Assembly (NCBI GenBank): GCA_965230615.1
Contig: OZ246012.1
Span: 2,604,001-2,668,000, forward strand
Origin: G965230615 sp965230615
GTDB taxonomy: Bacteria; Pseudomonadota; Gammaproteobacteria; HTCC5015
Reading direction: 5' to 3'
DNA: 64,000 bases
Position 1 is the first letter of the stretch; each line of letters opens with the position of its first letter. The position numbers were made by a program, and so were the translations under genes. Under the pieces are notes generated by a model. The model saw only the letters and a program-made list of their open reading frames with translations, ran no database searches and was not told where the DNA came from. Shown one piece after another: positions 27,349-36,326 of this stretch.

Positions 27349-29102
27349 CAGTCTTTATTTTTATCAGTATCTGTCTGTGTATTTTTCTTCACAGCTTGCC
27401 CACCAGGCTGCCCACTGGTGCTTTGTTGAAATTTATGCCTGGCCCATTTCCAAGCATCCTCACTAAACACAGCAGCCACCAGACAGGCAAACAATAAGGT
27501 ATAGGGGTTAGGTGCTGTCGCGCCATCGGTAAAGATGGCCAAACCACCGCGTACCGCAAGAAACATGACCAAGGCTGCTGAGAAGCCACCAATAACCACA
27601 GCAATAAGATCCTCATCAGTGGTTTTTCCACTTTGTTCAATTAAACGACGCCGAATAAACGTTGATGCACTTGCCCCTAATAAGCCAACGCCCAGCATTC
27701 CACTAATAGTCGCCAAGGAGAATGACTGAGTCCGTAACAACCAGCCTGAGACAAAACTAAAAGGGCCCCAACCCGTACCCGGCAGAGGCGCTGCCGGCAG
27801 TTCTCCTAAAACAGGTAGCGAAAGTCTTTCGCGTATAGAAAAGCCTGTTGGCAAAGCCCAGGCAGAGTCTCGCACATTAAAGCGGATATAACGCCTACTT
27901 TCCAGTTCGCCAGCCTGCGATAACATCTGCAACTTAGCTTGCAGATCTTGTTGCACATTCTCAGCCCAACGCTGCCGACTGGCTTCACTTTGGCTGATAG
28001 CATTTTGCGATTCATTCAAACGTGACTCCAACGCTCTCATCGTCAAACGCATCTGACTACTGATGTCGCCCGCATATTTTGCTAACTCTTGCGAGCCATG
28101 AATCCCACTGGCTGATAACTGGTAAGTGGAGACAGCATTTTTATACACATCTTCTACCCGACTTTTTACGTTATTTTGAAATTGTCGCCATTCTAATAAT
28201 TGATTCTTACGTTCGTCTCTTGCCCGATCAATAGCTGACTGTGTTTCACTTAACCATTGTCCCACTTGCTGCTGCTCTGCGCTAGCCAAGTTTTTATAGG
28301 CTGGTTTTTCTTTTACTTCGTCCAGATAAGTCTGCAATATCGCAAACGGCAATTTACCCAATGTTTTCTCAAATTCACTAATCTGTTGCCATTTATCATT
28401 GCTAATTTTAAGCCCTGTCAACCCTACTACAAAATCATTGGAGCTAATAACATCTTTTTTCTCAGTTTCTTCCAACCATGGAATGACTGAAATAGCCGCG
28501 ACAGTCAGATAAACCCCCATTAAAAACATAGCAATCAGCGCAACTATTTTGGCCGTCTGCGTACGTATGGATTGCATAAAGGCACCCAGCAAATTTTGTT
28601 TTCCATCAGCGGTATCTGCAATCCCAACAAACAAGCTCAATAGCTGCCCACTGAATATCCAGATCGCCAGCGCATAAATTAGACCTTCGAGTTTTTGTGC
28701 GTGCACAAAAAAATCAAACTCTTTAAATAATTTATTGCCCAAATCGCTTAAAAAGAATTGTGCTACCTGGAATCCACTACCAATATAATCTGTTACTGAC
28801 AGCAACGATGCATCAAGCCCTGTAGTGATTGGTAAATTGACCGGCTGAAAGCCCACGATATAGAGCAGTATGATGCCAGCGACCCAGATCACGCCTTTAC
28901 ACAGACTAATAACAGCTTGAGTATGCAAACTGGTTGCTATTGCCAAGCCGATAAAGCGCGCCGCTCTGGTCGTGCCAAATACCGTTAGATGTGGCGTTAC
29001 ACTACGCGTGACTGTTCGCCATACAGCTAACAGGAGCGCAACATAAATAATAAGAAAGACAGCTCGTAATATTAAAATGACCGCAGAATGAAACCCATCC
29101 AT
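27348..29102 (-). CDS. Multi-pass membrane protein with a central coiled-coil region, function unknown
   Basis: I do not recognise a named family. The 584-residue protein has an N-terminal helix (about 8-30), hydrophobic segments near 65-85, 145-160 and 188-212, then a long soluble stretch of about 230 residues (215-440) rich in Gln, Glu, Lys and Ser with coiled-coil character. C-terminal helices follow near 460-485, 505-525 and 535-555, and the end is a basic, polar tail. AAGGGTAGGG before the ATG is a strong binding site. It sits upstream of sprT with a one-base overlap, so the two are made together. The shape suggests an envelope scaffold or mechanosensitive-type protein; this is speculation. 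Confidence 0.8.
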   Translation of the reverse strand: MDGFHSAVILILRAVFLIIYVALLLAVWRTVTRSVTPHLTVFGTTRAARFIGLAIATSLHTQAVISLCKGVIWVAGIILLYIVGFQPVNLPITTGLDASLLSVTDYIGSGFQVAQFFLSDLGNKLFKEFDFFVHAQKLEGLIYALAIWIFSGQLLSLFVGIADTADGKQNLLGAFMQSIRTQTAKIVALIAMFLMGVYLTVAAISVIPWLEETEKKDVISSNDFVVGLTGLKISNDKWQQISEFEKTLGKLPFAILQTYLDEVKEKPAYKNLASAEQQQVGQWLSETQSAIDRARDERKNQLLEWRQFQNNVKSRVEDVYKNAVSTYQLSASGIHGSQELAKYAGDISSQMRLTMRALESRLNESQNAISQSEASRQRWAENVQQDLQAKLQMLSQAGELESRRYIRFNVRDSAWALPTGFSIRERLSLPVLGELPAAPLPGTGWGPFSFVSGWLLRTQSFSLATISGMLGVGLLGASASTFIRRRLIEQSGKTTDEDLIAVVIGGFSAALVMFLAVRGGLAIFTDGATAPNPYTLLFACLVAAVFSEDAWKWARHKFQQSTSGQPGGQAVKKNTQTDTDKNKD

Positions 29103-29263
29103 AGCCCTACCCTTACTGAATATAAAAACGTTGGTTTTTACTGCTGTTTTGTTGACTTTTAATATAACGTTTTTAGATTATTGCGCAAGCGCTTTATGAC
29201 TATTGCAACGCTAATTCCCAGGAAATTCCGATACAACATGTCAAATAGACTGACAGCTGCAAC

Positions 29264-29295
29264 AAGGCCCCGCTAAACAGGGTAAACAGGGCCTT
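29264..29295. terminator. Hairpin downstream of the Spy-like gene
   Basis: Inverted repeat AAGGCCC (29264-29270) / GGGCCTT (29289-29295), 24 bases after the Spy-like stop codon. The T-run is poor on both strands, so termination strength is uncertain. Confidence 0.45.
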
Positions 29296-29318
29296 ATAAG
29301 ACATATGGTTTTTATTGA

Positions 29319-29702
29319 CTAATCATCACGCTCTGCCCGTCGTTCTTTATATCGCTCTTTTTTCGCTTGATGTTTTTCGCGCATTTCAGCAAATTTCTTT
29401 TGTTGTTCAGGCGTTAGTACAGCTGATAATCGATCACCAGTCTCCTGCTTAATTGCCTGCATTTGAGGTCGCATTGACTCTTTCATTTGTTTACGCAACT
29501 CAACTTTCTTGGCATGTTGCTCACGCAGAATGGTTTTAACCGGCTCTACTTGCGACTCTTCCAAATCCAAGCGTTTGACCATCTTGGCAACTTTCTTCTC
29601 AATATCGTATTTGGGCCCTGCCATCGCCTGCCCTGCGATCAAACCCGCGACCAGACCGGCCATTAATGTTATACCTGCTAAAGATTTTGTGATTACTTGC
29701 AT
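29319..29702 (-). CDS. Spy/CpxP-like periplasmic stress protein
   Basis: Small periplasmic protein of the LTxxQ family, which includes the chaperone Spy and the Cpx inhibitor CpxP. The 127-residue protein has a signal peptide ending in GQAMA. The mature part is almost all helix and highly charged, with one clear LTxxQ motif (LTPEQQKKF) near residue 99. The C-terminal 30 residues are Lys/Arg/Glu-rich. GGAGAG lies five bases before the ATG. It is divergent from a BaeS/BaeR-like pair and has a BaeR-box-like sequence about 55 bases upstream, so it is the likely output of that system. Confidence 0.85.
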   Translation of the reverse strand: MQVITKSLAGITLMAGLVAGLIAGQAMAGPKYDIEKKVAKMVKRLDLEESQVEPVKTILREQHAKKVELRKQMKESMRPQMQAIKQETGDRLSAVLTPEQQKKFAEMREKHQAKKERYKERRAERDD

Positions 29703-29756
29703 AATATCTCTCCGATGTTTTATATGATGTTATAGAGCATAATGAATAAATGTGGA

Positions 29757-29776
29757 GGAAATATGGAGAAAAAAAA
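29757..29776 (-). promoter_or_regulatory. BaeR-box-like operator between the Spy-like gene and baeSR
   Basis: On the minus strand the site contains TTTTTCTCCAT (29763-29773), identical to the first 11 bases of the published E. coli BaeR box TTTTTCTCCATDATTGGC; the following bases (ATTTCC) match only partly. A second CTCCA half-site follows 11 bases on (TCCTCCA), giving the tandem spacing usual for OmpR-family regulators. It lies about 55 bases upstream of the Spy-like ATG and about 95 bases from baeS, so it could control both. Confidence 0.6.
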
Positions 29777-29868
29777 CCAGCGCACAAAGACCATAAAAAT
29801 CGCGTATTCACTGCACAAGAGCACCTTATTTGCAGTAAGGCTTGCTATAGTATTGATAACAGCCGTCT

Positions 29869-31287
29869 ATGAGATACCGCGTGAAATTCACATTAAACCA
29901 TAAGCTTTTTATTGCCTTATTTGCCAGTAGCATTTTTGCCGTCATATTGACTTTGGTACTCATGCAGCTAGGTATTCGTCACAGTTTCCAAAGCTATCTA
30001 GCTGAGATTGAATTAAATCGACTCGATGAATTAGTCGATATTCTGGCCACGCATTATCAACAAACGCAAAGTTGGCAATCGCTGCAGGACAAACCCGCCG
30101 GCCTACGCAAATTAATCCGCCGATCTTTAGCTGGCAGTTATTATAATCAGGCCAAGCAATTCAATGGCGGACGCGAGTTTCGCAAGCATGCTTTACTCAA
30201 GCGGCGGTTAAAAAATATCAGTAACCGCTTATCCCTCTACGACAAAGACAAAAATACTATTCTGGGCCAAGCTTATCGCCAGCAGGTTTTACGCCCCATC
30301 AAAATCAATAACTCAACAATCGGCTGGATAGCATTGCAATCAAAGCAGAAATTCTCTGACTTACCTGAAATACGTTTTATTGAAAAACAAATGTATTTAC
30401 TATTTTATATTACTTTATTTGTCGTATTGATTGCTGCTGGTTTATCACTTTTATTAGCACGGCACTTGCTAAAACCAATAAAAGCCTTGATCACTGCCGC
30501 CAGAGCATTGGCGAAAGGCAAGTTTGCCAGCCGCATTAACTTGCAGCGCAGCGATGAGCTGGGACAGCTCGCTAATGATTTTAATCACCTTGCTCTATCA
30601 CTCGAAAGCAATGAGCAAAGTCGGCGTCAGTGGGTCGCCGATATATCCCACGAATTGCGTACACCTTTATCTATTCTACGTGGTGAAATTGAAGCTGTGC
30701 AGGATGGTGTTCGACAAGCTGACCAGACCACTATCCAATCGTTACATCATGAAGTACTGGCGCTCAATACACTAGTAGAAGATTTATATACGCTGGCCTT
30801 ATCCGACAGTGGTTCATTAAGCTACCGCAAAACACCTATTGACCCTATTGAAATACTGCATCAGGTTTGCCAGAGTTTTCACCACAAATACTCTCAGAAG
30901 TCGATTGCACTACGCTTTGATATCGCACAGCAGGTATCCACAACACTCTCAGCAGACGCTGATCGCTTGACACAACTCTTTACTAACTTATTGGAAAACA
31001 GTTACCGATATACAGATACCGGTGGGCAAGTTGTTATTGAGAGCCACATTAAAAATAATCACCTGTCTATTGTTATCAATGACAGCAAACCCTCGGTCAG
31101 CACACAAGATATTGCCACACTCTTTGATCGCTTTAGCCGAGTAGAAGCATCTCGTAGCAGGACTTATGGTGGTGCTGGTTTGGGTTTGGCAATTTGTCAA
31201 AATATCGTTAAAGCACACCACGGCGATATTAATGCTAGCATGAGTAAACTCGGTGGCTTATGCATACAACTACAATTCCCATTGTAA
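29869..31287 (+). CDS. baeS: Envelope-stress sensor histidine kinase, BaeS-like
   Basis: Inner-membrane sensor kinase. The 472-residue protein has a membrane helix at about 14-34, a periplasmic domain (about 35-172), a second helix at 174-197, a HAMP domain (about 197-250), a dimerisation/phosphoacceptor helix with WVADISHELRTPLSILRGE (H261), and an ATPase domain with N-box NLLENSYRYT, a DxxPxx region (NDSKPSVS) and GGAGLGLAIC. The WVADISHELRTPL and EAVQDGVR stretches are characteristic of BaeS. The start may be the ATG at 29869 or the GTG four codons later. baeR follows after 58 bases. Confidence 0.87.
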   Translation: MRYRVKFTLNHKLFIALFASSIFAVILTLVLMQLGIRHSFQSYLAEIELNRLDELVDILATHYQQTQSWQSLQDKPAGLRKLIRRSLAGSYYNQAKQFNGGREFRKHALLKRRLKNISNRLSLYDKDKNTILGQAYRQQVLRPIKINNSTIGWIALQSKQKFSDLPEIRFIEKQMYLLFYITLFVVLIAAGLSLLLARHLLKPIKALITAARALAKGKFASRINLQRSDELGQLANDFNHLALSLESNEQSRRQWVADISHELRTPLSILRGEIEAVQDGVRQADQTTIQSLHHEVLALNTLVEDLYTLALSDSGSLSYRKTPIDPIEILHQVCQSFHHKYSQKSIALRFDIAQQVSTTLSADADRLTQLFTNLLENSYRYTDTGGQVVIESHIKNNHLSIVINDSKPSVSTQDIATLFDRFSRVEASRSRTYGGAGLGLAICQNIVKAHHGDINASMSKLGGLCIQLQFPL

Positions 31288-31345
31288 CGCCCCTTAAGGC
31301 ATAAAAGTTTGACAAAAGTTATCAGCACATTAGGCATAGATACTT

Positions 31346-32020
31346 ATGAATAAAGCCCATATCTTTATTGTTGAAGACGAAAAAAAGATTGCTGCTATTC
31401 ACAACGATTATTTGCAACGAGCCGGCTATCAAACAACAACTCTTTATGACGGACTTAACGTCGTTGAACAAGTGCAGACCAAGCAACCTGATCTGATTTT
31501 GCTGGATATCATGCTACCCAACGTGAGCGGTATCGATATTTGCAAAGCATTACGCGAGTTTTCTGAAGTTCCCATTATTATGGTAACTGCCCGCATTGAA
31601 GAAATTGACCGTTTGCTCGGACTTGATGTCGGCGCAGATGATTATATATGCAAACCTTTCAGTCCGCGGGAGGTGGTCGCCAGGGTTAACACTGTGTTAC
31701 GTCGCACGCTATTACAGAGCCATCCGATAACAACAGGGCTAAAAATAGATAACCGCAAGCTAACCGTGACACTGCATGGTCACACGGTACCACTAACACC
31801 TAACGAGTTTGATCTGCTTAGCAGGCTGGCCAGCCAACCCGGCCGAGTTTATGGCAGACAACAGTTATTAGACGTCATTAATGACGAGGACCATGATACA
31901 AACGAGAGGGCTGTTGACAGCCACATTAAGAATATTCGGAAAAAGCTCATAGACATTGCACCGCAGAGCAACTACATACATTCAGTTTATGGTGTTGGCT
32001 ATAAGTTTGACCCCTTATAA
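31346..32020 (+). CDS. baeR: OmpR-family response regulator, BaeR-like
   Basis: DNA-binding partner of the upstream kinase. The 224-residue protein has a receiver domain with the acidic pair E10/D11, the phospho-acceptor D54 in LILLDIMLP, T in MVTAR, and K in CKPFSPREVVARV. A winged helix (about 130-224) ends in DSHIKNIRKKL and YIHSVYGVGYKF, typical of the OmpR/PhoB class. The nearby BaeR-box-like site and Spy-like gene support the BaeR assignment over CpxR. Confidence 0.87.
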   Translation: MNKAHIFIVEDEKKIAAIHNDYLQRAGYQTTTLYDGLNVVEQVQTKQPDLILLDIMLPNVSGIDICKALREFSEVPIIMVTARIEEIDRLLGLDVGADDYICKPFSPREVVARVNTVLRRTLLQSHPITTGLKIDNRKLTVTLHGHTVPLTPNEFDLLSRLASQPGRVYGRQQLLDVINDEDHDTNERAVDSHIKNIRKKLIDIAPQSNYIHSVYGVGYKFDPL

Positions 32021-32040
32021 ACCAATGCTATTCATAATGA

Positions 32041-32184
32041 CTAACGCCCAATATCTATCGATGCTTCCGCAATAACAGGCTCGAAATTACTGGATGCCAT
32101 TATCAAAATAACGAATTCGGACGCTGCAATTAATAACAGACCCCAAATAAATATATTCAGTAAATATTTTTTTGTCTTATCCAT
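32041..32184 (-). CDS. Possible 47-residue single-pass membrane protein
   Basis: A short frame with a basic start (MDKTKKY), one clear hydrophobic helix of about 22 residues (LLNIFIWGLLLIAASEFVILIM) and a short acidic end. That is the shape of a real small membrane protein. No good Shine-Dalgarno site precedes the ATG, and the frame is open for about 30 codons further upstream, so the start is uncertain. Its end faces the baeR stop codon 20 bases away. No family recognised. Confidence 0.4.
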   Translation of the reverse strand: MDKTKKYLLNIFIWGLLLIAASEFVILIMASSNFEPVIAEASIDIGR

Positions 32185-33094
32185 CGTGTATTTAAGCGAT
32201 ACTAGCAAGTCATAAATAAATGCGCATTTAGATTGATTTTTTGGCGCAATAGACTTTAATCACAACCTCCAGAAAGATTATCAGGTTGCGATAATAAGCT
32301 CGCAGCATAATTAAGTCGTCCTAACAACTGACAACGTATCGATTCGCACTTATTTGATGCAACGCCATAAACTTTGCAAGTGCTCTTAAGAAATTCTACG
32401 TATTGTCTAAAGAAAATCAAGACCTTCTGTTTTTCTTAGATCGTGCCGCATGTAAACGCTTTCAGTCGTTTTTCCATCGCATAATGAAGTCAAACAGCAG
32501 AAAATGGCAATACAAGCCCACCAAGAAATTCGCCAATTTGCCACTACAACTTCTAAATGCAAAAGACGACAAGACTTAATAAGATTAGCGCAATACAGAA
32601 CAAAAAAACCAAGTAGCCATGTAACGATAATGAAACTGTCATCCACAAGGCTTAATGGTATTGCTCGGTCTATGTCTGGCTGCTTGGTATGCGCCACTGT
32701 TTCTCACCGGCAATATAGGACAACAGCGCTATTTTTTTCATCGATTTACCTACAAGAAAATACGCTAATCGCTTTACCCAACTAAAGGATGAAGTGTTAA
32801 CAGCAATAGTCTCAAAATACATAATAACGACAAGGAAAACTACGCAATGTGACAGCTGTTTGTTAAGCAAGACGCATTTCAGTAATACTGAGATTCAGCG
32901 CCATACCCTTGACTGACTTTAAGGTATTGCCTGCCGGACCCATATTCATATCCACTACGTGCATAGATCAACGCTCCAGGTTCTCAGTACTAACATCTGT
33001 GACTTCAACAGCAAGCTTTAGGGTTTTCCGCCAAGCGACAGCCACCTTAAACCTACCTAACATTGATTTACCACACCCTACTGCTGCTGATTAA
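32185..33094. other. Poorly coding gap of about 900 bases
   Basis: No convincing full-length gene on either strand. Several short frames compete. On the plus strand, 32655-32768 encodes 37 residues with a hydrophobic start (MVLLGLCLAAWYAPLF), and a different plus frame then continues protein-like to about 32910 (ANRFTQLKDEVLTAIV and on). On the minus strand there are frames of 96 residues (32407-32697) and 66 residues (32670-32870) with hydrophobic stretches. The mixture of broken frames suggests a decayed gene or unconstrained spacer. No repeat ends or transposase motif are visible. Confidence 0.5.
32863..33063 (-). pseudogene. Two short in-frame pieces split by a TGA codon
   Basis: Directly after the spermidine-synthase-like gene, an ATG frame of 31 codons (33063 to 32968) ends in TGA. 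The same frame then reopens at ATG 32964 for 33 codons to 32863. GGAG lies about 8 bases before the second ATG, so the second piece could also be a separate small protein. Neither piece matches anything I know. It may be a broken gene of about 65 codons or chance. Confidence 0.25.
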
Positions 33095-33829
33095 CTAAAA
33101 CTGCCGATAACAGGAATAGCGTAGACTGCCTTTTGTTTTATACTTAGCCAAGCTATCAATTGCCGCAATATTTGCATTAAGTGTTGCGACAGACGAGGGT
33201 TTGCGTAAAAAAGCTAAAACACGATTTTCAAGGCCTGGCCCCATAAACCGAAAGACCTTCTGAAAAGTATGGATATGTTTTTTACTAAACTGTGCTTCCG
33301 CTTTGCTGGCATGGTTGAGGATTAACATACCTGTCGGCGCAACATGCTGCTGCAGACAATCCAACCAAGCATTATCTTGATGCATCAGCCTGACTGGCTC
33401 ACTATCTACATCAATGAATAAGTCTTCAATGATTAAATCAAAAGCGGGCCCTTGATATCGATATAGCCAGTCAACAGCATCTGCCTGGAGCAATTTAAAA
33501 TTTGAGTACTTCAAATCAAAAAACCGCTTGGCAACACTGATATGTACTTTATCAATTTCAACACCAATGAGCTCATTAGGCCGTAGATAATGGTTCAGTA
33601 AGTGTATCGTGGCACCACCACCAACGCCCAGCATCAATACTCGCTGAATAGTCTGCGGCGGATACAACAAGGCGGGTAAAAACAATAAATCCCAGATACT
33701 ACCAGTAATGCGCCTTACTGGGTTGTAGGCTGAATGCAAAATACCATTGCGATACAAACGACGTGAACGCCCTGCAGCGCGCACTTCATAAAGGGTATTT
33801 GCACTTGATTTTGACCAAAGAACCGCCAA
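33095..33829 (-). CDS. Spermidine-synthase-fold (SpeE-like) methyltransferase-type protein
   Basis: Rossmann-fold protein resembling the catalytic domain of spermidine synthase. The 244-residue protein has the nucleotide-binding motif VLMLGVGGGATIHLL, an acidic strand end IGVEIDKVHISVAKRFF, LLQADAVDWLY and a catalytic-region-like DLIIEDLFID. The N-terminal beta domain of true spermidine synthases is short here, so polyamine synthesis is unlikely; related proteins are annotated only as SpeE-like. The first available start is a TTG at 33829. Upstream in frame lies a hydrophobic stretch (FIILAVGVVALAV) with only ATT as a start before a stop codon. Confidence 0.75.
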   Translation of the reverse strand: MAVLWSKSSANTLYEVRAAGRSRRLYRNGILHSAYNPVRRITGSIWDLLFLPALLYPPQTIQRVLMLGVGGGATIHLLNHYLRPNELIGVEIDKVHISVAKRFFDLKYSNFKLLQADAVDWLYRYQGPAFDLIIEDLFIDVDSEPVRLMHQDNAWLDCLQQHVAPTGMLILNHASKAEAQFSKKHIHTFQKVFRFMGPGLENRVLAFLRKPSSVATLNANIAAIDSLAKYKTKGSLRYSCYRQF

Positions 33830-33910
33830 TGCAACAACACCTACAGCTAATATAATGAATTATGCAGCCTGTATCGTGCTGCTTTATGATGACAATACTG
33901 GCGGACTCAG

Positions 33911-36007
33911 TTAAACACCAGCGAATACCTGCCGACTTGTATTGTGCTCACTAAAGTCTACCTGATAATTTTCAGGTGGCAAATGAAACTTCTCAGCAAT
34001 CAGGATAAACACTTTTTCTTCATCCTCTTTAAAAACCCCATCGGCATAACCTATCGCTAAAGAAAACTGCATCACCAACTCTATTAAGTGTGGATGCGGC
34101 ATCAATACATTCAAGGCAGTTAATTTTTGCAATCGCGTCTCAGCTGGCTCCTGGGAAAATTCACGAACATAACGGTCGAACAGCACCACGCCTTCACTAA
34201 CGCTGAAATCAATAAGATTATACGCCGCAATTTTATGCAAAAACTGTCGCAATGAGTCTTTTTCGATAATATCAGCACTACCATCGGCCATTGCCAGCAG
34301 CGCGCCAGCCGACATCAAAGCATGCTTTAGCTCACCGGCTCTCAAGCGTCCGGCTTCCAGCTCTATATCTTCTGCGCTACGGTGCAACAAACGGTTAATA
34401 CACTGCCCTGGTGTACGGGCACGATTACTACGATACCAGTTTGGTACCAGATAACCTATCACAACACCCACAAGAGCGCCTTGCAACGCAAAATACATGG
34501 CACTGATAATATCAGCTGGCCGACGAAATGCAGGATCCCGTGTTCCTGCAAACGGACCAACGCCTTCAATCACACAATAGGTCAGCAGCGAAGCAAATGC
34601 CAACCCTCCGCCCATGACCAGCATATCAATACGGCGCATATGACGTAGCCGTCGCTTAATTCGGCTATGCTCGTTATCTGCAATATAAGCAAGCACAAAA
34701 CCAATAACACTGGACTGTATCAAGTATGGATAAGACCAGGAGAGATCAGTCATCACCTTATTAAAGTTATCTTCAGGCGAGAGCATAAAAAAAGCATTAT
34801 TGGTATAACGCACAGATATCATTGCAATCAAAGATAAGCCAGCAGCAATTAATGCGGATAGAAAATACCCGAATATCGGTCGGCTTTTGGTTTGATCAAT
34901 GTTCGTACAGCGCCATATCGTCTTGGGGAAGATTGCCGCATAGGCTGATACGCCATAGGAAATCGTCATCAGTATCGCGAGAAATAAAATACCGGTGAAT
35001 TTTGCATGCGCTTGATATTTGACGATTTCCTGAATGACAGAAATCATCAAAAAGGCCAGTGTCGTTGAACCTGCCAGCGTAAGAATTTGACTTGGCGTTA
35101 GGTTCTCATTACTCACTGAATACTCATCAAAACCTAACTTGGCGATCATACGCACACGACCTGCCTCTGTCAGCTCAGCATAAAAAATACCGCTAGCGAT
35201 CAACTCGCAGATCTTCTTGAGTAAGCGATTCGCTTCTATCGTTAAATGCCAATGTAAGTCTTCCAGGATTTCTTGTTGTTCTGTATGCGCTTCAACCGCT
35301 TGCAATTTTCTGGCGCGTTTAAAATAATTACCGGCACGCGTTGAAAAAGCAACAAATTCAGTTTTTAGCGTTTCAAACTGCGTGTCATGATGCTGCAAAA
35401 AACGCGCATACTTACCCTGCTGCAAGTCCTGCCACTGTGATACTCGAATAAAAAGCGTGCAAAGCCTCGCCCATTCGTAGTTCAAACTGTCTTCTTGCTC
35501 AAAACGTATATCGTTTTTCTCAATATCTTGTGCCGTTGCCCAATCGATAATTTCATTATGCAGTGTCGGTGCAATATTAAACGCCGCTCTTCTGAGCCAC
35601 TCACGTTGTTTGATGATATAACTCGGAATTTGCCCTAAATCCCAAAAAAACCTTAACAGCCTTTTGTCAATCGTACTCAACCAAAGCACATTCGGCATTA
35701 ATGTTGTCAGCAGTAATGCGGCAAATATCGGGCCTGTCAGCTGAGAGTACTTATCACTTTGTGGCGGCAAAATACCTGGCGCCACAGCGCTTAAACGCTT
35801 CAATAGCTCTGGTGATGTCTCCATCAACGAACCAGCTAACCAATATAATAGTAAGATAGTCAGCACATAAAGTAGAAAGAAAACGCTAAAACGCGCAAAG
35901 GTTGTTGAACTACGATTAGTCACTGGGGTGTTATAGCGTTTATACGCATATACCACGATAATCACGGCCCCGGCCAGCCACTCCATACTGCGAATATCAG
36001 TATCCAT
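33911..36007 (-). CDS. Multi-pass membrane protein with a C-terminal TerB-like domain
   Basis: The 698-residue protein starts at ATG 36007, with AGGA about 8 bases upstream; a GTG at 36040 is an alternative. Layout: two N-terminal helices (about 5-22 and 38-58) and one near 90-105, a cytoplasmic helical region (about 120-300), a second membrane block of six or seven helices (about 310-520), a linker, and a C-terminal TerB-like all-helical domain (about 560-690). The TerB part has two acidic metal-binding-like motifs, ALLAMADGSADIIEKDS and SLAIGYADGVFKEDEEKV. TerB domains occur in tellurite-resistance and envelope-linked systems, and the rest matches no family I know. The downstream SpeE-like gene is on the same strand after 81 bases. 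Confidence 0.8.
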   Translation of the reverse strand: MDTDIRSMEWLAGAVIIVVYAYKRYNTPVTNRSSTTFARFSVFFLLYVLTILLLYWLAGSLMETSPELLKRLSAVAPGILPPQSDKYSQLTGPIFAALLLTTLMPNVLWLSTIDKRLLRFFWDLGQIPSYIIKQREWLRRAAFNIAPTLHNEIIDWATAQDIEKNDIRFEQEDSLNYEWARLCTLFIRVSQWQDLQQGKYARFLQHHDTQFETLKTEFVAFSTRAGNYFKRARKLQAVEAHTEQQEILEDLHWHLTIEANRLLKKICELIASGIFYAELTEAGRVRMIAKLGFDEYSVSNENLTPSQILTLAGSTTLAFLMISVIQEIVKYQAHAKFTGILFLAILMTISYGVSAYAAIFPKTIWRCTNIDQTKSRPIFGYFLSALIAAGLSLIAMISVRYTNNAFFMLSPEDNFNKVMTDLSWSYPYLIQSSVIGFVLAYIADNEHSRIKRRLRHMRRIDMLVMGGGLAFASLLTYCVIEGVGPFAGTRDPAFRRPADIISAMYFALQGALVGVVIGYLVPNWYRSNRARTPGQCINRLLHRSAEDIELEAGRLRAGELKHALMSAGALLAMADGSADIIEKDSLRQFLHKIAAYNLIDFSVSEGVVLFDRYVREFSQEPAETRLQKLTALNVLMPHPHLIELVMQFSLAIGYADGVFKEDEEKVFILIAEKFHLPPENYQVDFSEHNTSRQVFAGV

Positions 36008-36326
36008 AAATTTTTCCTGATCAGTCCTGTCGCTCAACACTACTGTCGACTTTATTTACGCCTTATCACCATACATACAAATGTTAAAGCTATATTAGCC
36101 AAACTGCTTTGATTCTCAAGTTTTATCAAGGCTTTAGCACTTATTTTAAGGGATTTTTATTGACAGCTGCTTATGCTGCTTGCTTATCTTTTAACCAGCC
36201 AATATGTCTGGCCTTTATAGCGGAGGATATCGTGGTAAAATGCGCGCCCTTTGTTACTTGCCTGATAGGCTTAACAATACTGATAGAGAATTTATTTTTC
36301 ACACACATTAAAGAAGTAAGACTGGT
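36008..36326. other. Divergent promoter region between the TerB protein and rapA
   Basis: About 320 AT-rich bases. A TTGACA hexamer at 36160-36165 points toward rapA, with only a poor -10 (TTATCT, 18 bases on). A plus-strand frame of 77 codons (36109-36342) starts with TTG, overlaps the rapA start and has no binding site; I do not treat it as a gene. Confidence 0.4.

Noticed and set aside
32863..33063. Selenocysteine reading of the in-frame TGA
   Set aside because: No SECIS-like hairpin or selenoprotein family match; simple frame break or chance is likelier.
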